Source: Ectothiorhodospiraceae bacterium BW-2
GTDB taxonomy: Bacteria; Pseudomonadota; Gammaproteobacteria; Thiohalomonadales; Thiohalomonadaceae
DNA: 64,000 nt
NCBI GenBank assembly: GCA_008375315.1
Contig: CP032507.1
Location: 1 to 64,000 of the forward strand
Direction of reading: 5' to 3'
Part shown: piece by piece, positions 8,480-17,300 of the stretch
Layout of the letters: the number at the start of each line of letters is the position of its first letter
Position numbering within the stretch: position 1 is the first letter of the stretch
Made by a program: the position numbers and the translations under genes
Notes under the pieces: model-generated
The model's input: the letters and a program-made list of their open reading frames with translations, nothing else
Database searches by the model: none
What the model was told of the DNA's origin: nothing

Positions 8480-9109
8480 ATGAGCAGTAGATACAGCATA
8501 GGTGAGTTTGCTAAGCGCATTGGGCGGTCAGTGCAAACCGTGCGGCGTTGGGAAAGAGAGGGGAAGTTGCAGTCCAAGCGCCTGCCATCGGGGCATCGGT
8601 ATTTCGATGAGTCCGATGTTCGCCTGATGCTGGGCGGGGCGCCTAAGAGGCGAGATGTGGTGGTGTATTGCCGAGTCTCCAGTGCGGGACAAAAAGACGA
8701 TCTTGCCTCCCAGGTCAAAGCGATGGAAACCTACTGTCTGGGCGCAGGGATTGCGGTCGATGAGTGGGTGCAAGAAATCGGCGGCGGGATGAACTTCAAG
8801 CGCAAGCGCTTTCTCGCTCTGGTCGATCGGATTCATCGTGGGGAAGTGCGCCTACTGCTGATTGCCCACAAGGATCGGTTGATGCGCTTTGGCTTCGATT
8901 TGTTGGCGCATATCGCAGCAGAAAATGGCTGTGAGATAGTCGTTGTGAACCAGGAGTCTCTCTCCCCTGAGCAAGAGATGGTTGAGGATTTACTGGCGAT
9001 TGTGCATACCTTCAGTTGCCGACTGTATGGGATGCGCAAGTACAAGCAGCAGATCAAGGAGGATTTTCCCGATAGTCCCATTCAGTTACCAAAGGATGTG
9101 TGCGAATGA
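8480..9109 (+). CDS. tnpA: IS607-type serine recombinase TnpA
   Basis: The 209-residue protein begins with a MerR-like helix-turn-helix (YSIGEFAKRIGRSVQTVRRW, then SGHRYFDESDV), followed by a resolvase catalytic domain with the serine in VVYCRVSSAGQKDDL and the arginine motif AHKDRLMRFG. This domain order, DNA binding before catalysis, is the reverse of most serine resolvases and is diagnostic of IS607 transposases. It should excise and integrate the element with low target specificity. Length is typical and all key residues look intact. It overlaps tnpB by ATGA, so translation is coupled. Confidence 0.92.
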   Translation: MSSRYSIGEFAKRIGRSVQTVRRWEREGKLQSKRLPSGHRYFDESDVRLMLGGAPKRRDVVVYCRVSSAGQKDDLASQVKAMETYCLGAGIAVDEWVQEIGGGMNFKRKRFLALVDRIHRGEVRLLLIAHKDRLMRFGFDLLAHIAAENGCEIVVVNQESLSPEQEMVEDLLAIVHTFSCRLYGMRKYKQQIKEDFPDSPIQLPKDVCE

Positions 9110-10506
9110 AGGTCACGCGAGTTTTGAACGCAAAACGCCCGAACAAGGGCAAAGTCGCCGCATTGCGCGAGCAGGCGCGTCGGCTTGGCCAAGTGCGTAC
9201 CGAGGTCTGGCAGAGGTTTGGGTCGGTCGGTGGCGTGGGTCTCTCGGATCGCAAGATTCGCGATGGCTGGCTGAAGGAAGGTCGCGCCTTTCCGGTTTCC
9301 GCCAACGCTTGGAAAGAGACCCTACGCGATGCGAAGGGCAACATCACCGCCTGCATGGAAGCGGCCAAGGTTAAGGTTCGCCAATCTGTCTTTCGTCACA
9401 CCCGGGACGAAGCCGAGCAAAAACGCCTGTTCACTGCCCTCAAGCGCAACGAATGGACGGGCGATTCTTATCTGCGCCGGCTCATGCGTAAGCACTGGCA
9501 TCATGGCCATAACCATACCCATAACCAGATTATTGTCCGTTCAGATAATTACACTACCTTCCTCCTGGGTGGGTGCGTCTGGATCAAGATCCCCGGCCTT
9601 GTTAAAGGTCAGCGTATCGCCATTTTGCTCAATACCACGATCACGCCAACTGGCACTCTGCGCGTCATTATCAAAGACGATGACCGTATTGAGGTTCACA
9701 CCACCGTTAATGTCGAAACCAAACAGGATTGCGGCAAGCGCACCATCGGCATTGATAAAGGCTACTCCGAAGTGCTTGTGGATTCAGACGGCGATCACCA
9801 CGGCCAGGAGCTCGGTCAAGTACTGACCGAACAATCCGATAAGCTAAAAGCCAAATATCAGCGCCGATCAAAACTGCGAGCGCTCGCCAACACGACCCGT
9901 AACCCGCATAAACGCGAGCACATTCGTCGCTTTAACCTTGGGCGCAAAAAGCTAAACCGGCAGATGGACAAAACCCATGCAAGCATCCGTGATGTGGTGT
10001 TTCAGTCGGTTCATAAGGTTGTTGATAAAGCCGCCGTGATTGCGGCGGAAGACCTCACCGCCCCGATGTCGGGCAAGTCCTTCGGCAAGAACGTCAATCG
10101 TCGGCTGGCAAGCTGGACGAAAGGCGTCATTGCCGAAGCACTTGATAGTGTTTCAAGCCGCAGAGGTTCTGCGGTCGTTCTGGTCAATCCTGCCTACACA
10201 TCGCAAATTGATTCCCGCAACGGATGCCTACTCGGCAAACGCCAGGGGGATCGGTTTTACTGTTTCGACGGGGTTGTGTTGCAGGCAGACCAGAACGCTG
10301 CGCGAAACGTGCTGGCACGGTTGTCCGATCTTGACATCGATCGGTTCATGCCGTACCGACAGGTGAAGACGATCTTGCAAGCGCGGACTGAGCGCCTCCG
10401 GTTGGGACTGCTCAACCAGGACTCCAGTTGCTCGCCCGTACGGGTGTTATCAACGGAGAGCGAATTACCGAAAAACTGCCATGAGCAACTTTGCTTAGGT
10501 TTTTAG
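9106..10506 (+). CDS. tnpB: TnpB-family RNA-guided nuclease of the IS607 element
   Basis: At about 466 residues it has the RuvC-like triad of TnpB: Asp in IGIDKGYSEVLVDSDG, Glu in VIAAEDLTAP and Asp in LQADQNAARNVLAR. TnpB proteins are omega-RNA-guided DNA endonucleases and ancestors of Cas12. The zinc-ribbon region usually reads as two CxxC pairs, but here only two cysteines are obvious (NGC and YCF), so the metal site is altered or lost, as in some IS607-associated TnpBs. ATG 9106 overlaps the tnpA stop; an in-frame GTG lies six bases earlier. The C-terminal ~40 residues are Ser/Cys-rich and may overlap the guide-RNA locus. Confidence 0.88.
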   Translation: MKVTRVLNAKRPNKGKVAALREQARRLGQVRTEVWQRFGSVGGVGLSDRKIRDGWLKEGRAFPVSANAWKETLRDAKGNITACMEAAKVKVRQSVFRHTRDEAEQKRLFTALKRNEWTGDSYLRRLMRKHWHHGHNHTHNQIIVRSDNYTTFLLGGCVWIKIPGLVKGQRIAILLNTTITPTGTLRVIIKDDDRIEVHTTVNVETKQDCGKRTIGIDKGYSEVLVDSDGDHHGQELGQVLTEQSDKLKAKYQRRSKLRALANTTRNPHKREHIRRFNLGRKKLNRQMDKTHASIRDVVFQSVHKVVDKAAVIAAEDLTAPMSGKSFGKNVNRRLASWTKGVIAEALDSVSSRRGSAVVLVNPAYTSQIDSRNGCLLGKRQGDRFYCFDGVVLQADQNAARNVLARLSDLDIDRFMPYRQVKTILQARTERLRLGLLNQDSSCSPVRVLSTESELPKNCHEQLCLGF

Positions 10507-10529
10507 GAACAGGAAGTGTAGCGTTACGC

Positions 10530-13500
10530 TCAAAACAGCTCCACACTCCCCCGCTCACTCAAGGCATCCAACAACTGCTGCGTATCGCGACAGAGCTGCC
10601 GCTCACTCTGCTGCAGTAGTGCGACCCCTAGGGCGGTAAAGGGGGAGAGCCCATGGTTCTCTTGTAACTGCGCTATCTTAGCGCGAAGCTGACTATCGTC
10701 AGCTTTATCCTGCTTCGGCTCGGCTAAGGCCTCAATCTGCTGCTGTAGTAGCGCTACCCGCTCGGCTGAGTTGAGACTTTGTAGCTGTGCCGGTCTAATC
10801 ACCCGCCCTAAGTTGTAGTTCTGCCCTCGGAGATGGTGCGGCAGTTCAAATTTATGCCCTTGATCGACTAACGGTAATCCCTGCGTAAAGCAGATCGGCA
10901 CAATCGATCGGTTAAACTTAACCGCTCTATCGAGAATAAACGAACTCATCTGCGCGATCCCCTCTCCCTCGTACTGCTCTCGGGTACCGCCAACATGGAT
11001 AAAGAGCGACTGCTGCCGCTGCGTCATTGAGGAGAGACACTGATCGATAAGCACAGGTAGCTCGGCCGGGTTATCACGCTGAAAGTAGAGAATGTCGAGC
11101 GGATGCGACTCACCATAGAGAGTTTTCGCCCACTGACTCAACTTCCCTAACCAGTGGTCACGATTCTCCGCTTTCGAGAGCGTCGCTATCGGATAGCCAA
11201 AGAGGGCGTAGCTCACCACGACAAATAGGATCGACTCCACCGCGACCTGATGGTTAGCCAGATAGATGACCGGCCCTAGCTCGCTCAACTCGTTAAAGTC
11301 GGCCAGTTTCACTTGGGCGATAAAGCGATCACTCAGAACCAGCAGAAGATCGCTTAACAGCGTCTGTGCTACCCCCCGTTGCCGCAGTAGCGTCGGCAGA
11401 TCAAACGGATATCGCCGCAACGGTGTCAACGGGTAGAGGCGATACTCCCCCCGATGCTCTACCAGTGACAGGGCAAACTGCTGCTCTAAATAGCGCCCAT
11501 TTTCGATCAGTGAACTCTCTATCTCCACCTCTGCCGGATGGCACTGCCGCTCTGCTGCCACATACTCTTTAAAGAGAATGTGCGCCGTCTTTTGTGCCAC
11601 CGTGAGCCCCGCTTTTAGCCGATAGATAGACTCTAGCGTCCCAGGTAGCCAGCTACTCTGCTCAACCGTTGCCATCGGAAGTCGGTAGTACTGCTGCTCT
11701 GCGCTCAACTCGATCACTTTATGGGGCGGTAGCGGCTGCTGTTGCTTGATAAAGCGGTAGCGCTCCTCACCGCTCATCTGCTGGGTAATCCCTTTTGAGA
11801 CCAACACCTCAACTAGGCGAAAATAGCCGACAATCTGCTGTTGCTGTCGCAGCCAGATATCGATCTCAAGCAATCTCTCCCCTAGCTGGCCGACAAAACG
11901 CGACTCCACCGTGAGCTCACCGCTCTGCGGTAGCGCTAACAGTGTCAGATGACGCATCTGATAGGGGTAGGCGATTAGATCGGCGGCAATAGCGCCACAC
12001 CAGTGCTGAATATTGTAGTGCGGCACCGACTGTATCGCCCCATCTAGTAGCGCAAAACCGGTGCGACCGTGCGCTACCCCCCGCGACTGGGCGGTTATCG
12101 TCGCGGTAGCGCCATTACTACCTAAACAGTAGCGGGTTAAGAGCTGTAGCGCTGGCCCATGAAATAGCTCGCCCCTCTCATAGGGGAGTTCAGTCTCAAG
12201 ACCGTGCTGTAGCGCCGCGATAGTAGGCCACTTAGGGGGCTGGGTTAAACGCCCTATATCGCCACTAGCCGCTAAGGTTAGCGGCGGCTCTAGGAGTGGG
12301 TGGGCTTGGGCCTCATCGAAGCGAAACAGCTCAAACTCAACCCTATCGGTGCCCCTATCGTTCACGCTCACCTTCACCTCTCCCTCTATCTGTCTTGGCG
12401 GCTTCGCTCGCCTCGTTCGGGCAGGGGGGGTTAAAGCTAACCAGGCGTTGAGGAGAATTTGCTCACTATGGAGCCCCGTTTGACCTAAATCGATACCAGT
12501 TGCTGTCGCGGCTAGCTCGATGAGCCAGGTAAACGGCAGCGTCGGCAGGGTATAGGTGGGGCAGTGATCCCACACCCAAGGCGAACTCTCGGCATCGACA
12601 CGCCACGGATAGTAGTAGTGATATGTCGGCGGCGGCACTTTATTGAGCCGCATCCCGACTCGTGGCATCTCATAAATTTTTAGCCCATCGATCCAGACCT
12701 TCGCTTTGGCCCATAACTGATAGGTTAGCGCACTCTCTTGCGCCTCAAGTTGCTCCATATCGACCACAATTTTCCGATGATGGGGGGTAATTTGGCCACG
12801 GTAGTGCCACTCAACCGCCTCGGCGATGATTACCGGCTCAAAACGACCCCCACTCGCCACCCATTCAGGGTGGCTCAGTAGGATATAGAGCTGCATAAGC
12901 TGTAAAATCGCCTCAACTCCCAGCGACCCCGGTTGAACCGGATCTTGAAAAAAGTGCGCCTTAAAGAACCAGTCATCACTGTTAACACGCTTCTCACCAC
13001 GCAGGTAGCCTCTCCCCTGCTCACCAGCGGCCGCACTATAGTGGACTAGCCGATCTAACATCAGCAGCCTAGAGGCCGGTAGTGAGGGGCCTATGGAGTT
13101 AAAATAGTCGGCAGGATGTGTGGTCAGATCGATATCTAGGTTCGGTTCTAACGCCATCAAGTGCCGATCATTGGCGCTAATTATCAACCCCTTCTGCGCC
13201 AACATCGCCTCAGGGGGGAAGAAGCCAAAGGTGGTCTGGTAGCTATAGACCAGCTCGCCATTGGCGTAGGTTTTAACCTCAAACTGGTTAATGACCAAAC
13301 GGCCAGTGCGCGAATGGGAGGTTAAGATCACTTCGGTTCGCAGGGTATAGCGCCCCTGTTTGAGCTCAAAGTGCTGCACCGCCTCCAAGCCATCGAGATT
13401 GCGAAACAGCAGCTCCTCGTTTGCTAAGGCGCTATCACGACAGAAGAAGGCGATCCAGCCACACGGCTGTAGCGCAATCTCCATTAAGACGCAGTAGGGC

Positions 13501-14381
13501 ATGGTCGCGGTGCCGTTTTGACGAAAGAACCAGCTATCGGCGGCCACATCGTACTCTACCACGACCGAGGGGCGGTGATTAGGCTGACCAAACTCCGCCT
13601 CTAACGCCACAATACGGCTCATAAAGTGGTACGGCGGCCCCGGCAGTCGCGACGAACGCACCCCACGATTAAAGTGGGCAAATCGCGCACCAAAAGCATC
13701 GGTCGGCTTACCCCAAGCGCAACTGATGACCGACTTAAAATTAAAGGCAAACCCCTGCTCGTCATAACAAAATGGCGCGTTAGGGTTAGGATCGGCTATC
13801 GGGTGCTCTAACAGCGGCCAGTCAGGTACCAGCTCCACCCCTAACCGCTCACACAAAAAGGCTTTGCGGCCATCGACCGTACAGAGCAGGTGCGCGTAGA
13901 GGGTTAGGGTCGGCTCCAGCACGATCTCATCGACAAACAGCTCATAAACAAGCTGTTTCGATGCAGGCGTCACCTGCCCTCGACAGTGGAACCGGTAACG
14001 GTTACCAACCGCCGGTTGAAAACGCCAGCTATCGCGCTGCAGGGTATAGCCTAGCGCCACTAGATAGAACGACATCATCTGCAAACACCCCTCGGCCATC
14101 AGCGTGCCGGGCATACAGGGATCGTGATGGAAGTGGCCATTAAAGAACCACTCCTCCCCCGTGAGGTTAGAGACTGAACGCAGATAGCCGCGCCCAGCTG
14201 GGCCACCGTCGGTGGTGATCGCGCTAATGTCACCAATAAAGTTCATCGAGCCGGCAGCACTGCGGGGGGTGCGGGTATGGGTTTGGCTTAAATAGAACGC
14301 TTCACCAAAGCAGCCGACTAGATCGCCGGCGAGATAGCACTCAATCTCCTCGGACGAAAAGCTGTGTTGTTTGAGTGCCAC
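10530..14381 (-). CDS. pfaC: PfaC segment 3: hotdogs 2-4, PKS-type DH, acyltransferase
   Basis: This is the longest open segment, 1283 residues. FabA-like active-site blocks occur at GHFHHDPCMPGTLMAEG near residue 80 and at AHFFQDPVQPGSLGVEA near residue 470, with a degenerate hotdog (ATMPYCVLMEIALQ) between them. A PKS-type dehydratase follows (VWDHCPTYTLPTLPFTW, then ELFHGPALQ and LLDGAIQSV). The last ~250 residues are PlsC-like, with NHQVAVE in place of the usual NHxxxxD and the downstream block HVGGTREQYEGEG. The apparent ATG at 14381 is inside the gene; true continuity is with 14318-16792 through the G7 run at 14383-14389. Confidence 0.82.
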   Translation of the reverse strand: MALKQHSFSSEEIECYLAGDLVGCFGEAFYLSQTHTRTPRSAAGSMNFIGDISAITTDGGPAGRGYLRSVSNLTGEEWFFNGHFHHDPCMPGTLMAEGCLQMMSFYLVALGYTLQRDSWRFQPAVGNRYRFHCRGQVTPASKQLVYELFVDEIVLEPTLTLYAHLLCTVDGRKAFLCERLGVELVPDWPLLEHPIADPNPNAPFCYDEQGFAFNFKSVISCAWGKPTDAFGARFAHFNRGVRSSRLPGPPYHFMSRIVALEAEFGQPNHRPSVVVEYDVAADSWFFRQNGTATMPYCVLMEIALQPCGWIAFFCRDSALANEELLFRNLDGLEAVQHFELKQGRYTLRTEVILTSHSRTGRLVINQFEVKTYANGELVYSYQTTFGFFPPEAMLAQKGLIISANDRHLMALEPNLDIDLTTHPADYFNSIGPSLPASRLLMLDRLVHYSAAAGEQGRGYLRGEKRVNSDDWFFKAHFFQDPVQPGSLGVEAILQLMQLYILLSHPEWVASGGRFEPVIIAEAVEWHYRGQITPHHRKIVVDMEQLEAQESALTYQLWAKAKVWIDGLKIYEMPRVGMRLNKVPPPTYHYYYPWRVDAESSPWVWDHCPTYTLPTLPFTWLIELAATATGIDLGQTGLHSEQILLNAWLALTPPARTRRAKPPRQIEGEVKVSVNDRGTDRVEFELFRFDEAQAHPLLEPPLTLAASGDIGRLTQPPKWPTIAALQHGLETELPYERGELFHGPALQLLTRYCLGSNGATATITAQSRGVAHGRTGFALLDGAIQSVPHYNIQHWCGAIAADLIAYPYQMRHLTLLALPQSGELTVESRFVGQLGERLLEIDIWLRQQQQIVGYFRLVEVLVSKGITQQMSGEERYRFIKQQQPLPPHKVIELSAEQQYYRLPMATVEQSSWLPGTLESIYRLKAGLTVAQKTAHILFKEYVAAERQCHPAEVEIESSLIENGRYLEQQFALSLVEHRGEYRLYPLTPLRRYPFDLPTLLRQRGVAQTLLSDLLLVLSDRFIAQVKLADFNELSELGPVIYLANHQVAVESILFVVVSYALFGYPIATLSKAENRDHWLGKLSQWAKTLYGESHPLDILYFQRDNPAELPVLIDQCLSSMTQRQQSLFIHVGGTREQYEGEGIAQMSSFILDRAVKFNRSIVPICFTQGLPLVDQGHKFELPHHLRGQNYNLGRVIRPAQLQSLNSAERVALLQQQIEALAEPKQDKADDSQLRAKIAQLQENHGLSPFTALGVALLQQSERQLCRDTQQLLDALSERGSVELF

Positions 14382-17300
14382 CGGGGGGGAGGCAGCGGGG
14401 AGTCGGCATAGGTCGCCTCCTCAGCCCGCCACAATACCCCACTCGCCTCCTCTAGCTCTTGGCGGGTAAAGAAACCGGCTTGACCATGGCGCACCGAGAG
14501 CCGCTTTTGGCCATTGATATAGCAGTCGTAGTGGAAGAAGAAGAGTCGTATATCGCCACTTTGGGCGTGGCCATCGACACAGATTTGATAGTGTAGCCTC
14601 TCCCCTGCTCTGGGTAGATCGCCCAAAAATTGTAGCTCACACCCTAACAGACGGTAGGCGCGTTGTCCTTGATTGAGGCTATCGATACCGAGCCAAGAGA
14701 TGAGCAGTAGATCGGCCTGCCCCGATTCGATAAAGATACCGCCGGGCATCACGCCCTGGTGTAGATACCAGCTATCGTGCTTGACATCGGTTTCAGTCCA
14801 AATCGTCCCTAACCCCATCGACTGCGGTTCGGCATCGATACCGGTCACCCGATCACAGAGCAGTAGCGGCGGTTGCGGCATTCGCACCTGCACTAAATGG
14901 CGATCTTGGTCACTAAAGGCAGCACCAAAGAGGGTCGATATCTTCCCTGAGGCCAAAATCTCTAGATCTTGACGCGAAAAGGTGGGGCCTAGCGGTCGAT
15001 AGTCGTGTCGCTCTGCGGCTGTAGCTGGTAGTGGTAGTGGTAGTGGGGGTAGCCCCCTTAGCGGCAACAGCGTGCGCCGATAGAGCTCAAACTGCTGCTG
15101 CTGTAGCGCCAAAAAGTGCTGGTGGAGCTGACTCTGCTGCTGAAACAGCGTCGCTATCAGCACAGCTAGCGAGCCTGCCCCCGGCCGTCGCGATGGCAAC
15201 GGCGCTAAGGGGGGCAGTTTTAGCGCTGGAGCGGTTGGCATGGTCACCGTAGCTAGCGCCATCGCGGGATTAGGCGCTCTACAGTAGGCGGCGAGAGTCT
15301 CTGCCCAAGCCTCTGTGAGCAGCGGGGGGACGGGCGTTAGCGTCAGCGTTCGTTCTAATGCCGGCTGGTAGAGAGAGAACTGGTTAAGTTGCAGCGGCTG
15401 GCCGGCGCACCAGAGCTCCACAGTGTTGCGATAGAGCTGCGCGACACTATCACTTCCCACCTCATCCATCGCGATCGTTAACGAGTGGCGCAACTGCTGT
15501 GGCGACAAAATGTGCGCTATCGCCCGAGTTAATGAGTTGCGTGGCCCATGCTCAATAAAAATTCTCACCCCATCGGCAAAGGCCTGTCGGACACTCTTGC
15601 TAAAGTCGATAGTCACGCCGGCTTGACCGGTGAGCGCCTCGGCGACGCTAGCGCTCGTCGGCCGATAGGGGCCATTAAGATAGTTAGAGTAGAAGCGAAC
15701 GCGGCTCTGGGGCTGCACCGGACGGGTATGGAGCTGACGCCACAGCGGCTCAAAATCGCCCAACACCGGCGCATGGCAGGCCAACTCATGGCGCAAAGCG
15801 GTATGGCGCACCTTTGGCAGTCGGGCTAACAGCGCCTGACACGCACTCGCCTCCCCCGCCACCACACACTCGCTGTCGGAGAGGATAATCGTTAAGTAGA
15901 GCCGCTCATAGTCGGCCAATAGCGGTCTGACTTGGGCGGCATCGGTGTAGAGGATCCAGCTCTGCCACACCATAGGGCTCTCGGGGGCGATCCCCCAGTA
16001 GCGTTTAACGGCGCGATACTCCCCGGCTAACTCAGTTTGGTAGAGATTGGCTTGCCAAATCGCATCCAATAGCTGGCCGATATCGTCCCACACATCAAAC
16101 GCTAACAGGGCATTCGTCTCCCCCGATGAGAGTCCAAACGCCGCCTCCGGCGCCAAACCCCAAATTTGACGACTAATTAGCGCATGTAGCTGGGCCACAA
16201 AACTGCTGCCGATTAACTCGTTAAAGGGGCGACTCTCGCTCGACTCGCCACTCCAGCGCGGATAGAGCCAGCCGCCGTAGCGCTCTAGCTCGCCCCCAAA
16301 TCGTGCCGCTAGGGCGCGAACCAGTAGCGGATAGTCGGCCACCAACGACTCTGCCGCACCGCAATAGGCGGCGGCGGCACCGGTAAAGATGGCCGCCACC
16401 TCTCCGCTGAGGGGCGCAGGATAGAAACAGATCTGGTCAATCCAGCCACGGTCAGGTTGCCGCTGGGCTAGGTTGGCCAGAGCGCGCTGCTTGAGCCGCT
16501 GATAGTCGCTAAGATCGCGACAATAGAAGCCGCAGCGACACCCTCCCCCCCCCTCTTCACCCGGTTGTAGCGGTCGATCAGCCTCAAGTCGCTCTCTTAA
16601 CTGCTCAATAGTATCGGCGGCAAATAGCGCCAGTTGTGGCTGTGGTTTTAGGCTAAAAAGTAGCGGCAGGGCGCAGGTAGGTAGCGGTTGCGAGGCGCTT
16701 TGCAGTGGATTCTGCCCTCGAATCTGCGCTAATAGCGCTAAACTGGGGTGTAGCAGTGGCTCAACGAGCCGATTGCGACCTAGCAGCCCCACAGGGGGGG
16801 AGGCGGTGGCGAGCTTAGACTAAAGTCGGACGGTAGCAGGGTGAGATAGGGGAGCTGTCGTTGCTGCGCCACACTCGCCCGACACAATATCCACACCACC
16901 GCGCCATCGGTATCGGTATCATGGCTCGATAACACCTCATCGGCTATATCGATCACCCCGACAATGGCGCTCTCTAGCGCCCCACTACCTATCTGTTGCA
17001 GAGCGTAGTTTAGACTTACTGCCGCACTCTCTGCCGCTGCCGACAAGGTAAATCCTTCAGCGGTAAAGTGGTAGCGGTTATTGAGCCGATTGGCGGGAAT
17101 ATTGGGCATACACCCCACCACTCGCGCGGCTGTTAGCGCAGGATAGATCTGATCTTTTAGCGCCTTTAACGGCGCCTCGGCCAGAGTGATACCCGCCTGT
17201 TGCAGATAGTCGTTAAGGCGTAGTCGGAGTCCGACGCGATTAATCTCGGGGGCGACCTCCATGGCGATAAAGAGGCCAGTTTTCGCGCCATCTAACTGGG

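Larger units (their letters stand above)
8430..10529 (+). mobile_element. IS607-type element (serine recombinase + TnpB)
   Basis: The two genes overlap by an ATGA and make a classic IS607 arrangement. The left boundary is set by the break in the DUF6399-end repeat at 8429. The right boundary is placed near the small hairpin AGCGTTACGCT (10520-10530), immediately before the pfaC stop codon. IS607 elements have no long terminal repeats or target duplications, so the exact ends cannot be fixed by eye. An omega RNA, if present, would cover the last ~100-200 bp. Confidence 0.75.

Noticed and set aside
14318-16792. A PfaB gene (trans acyltransferase)
   Set aside because: The acyltransferase-like domain is fused within PfaC and has no separate start or operon gap; no stand-alone PfaB or PfaE was found.
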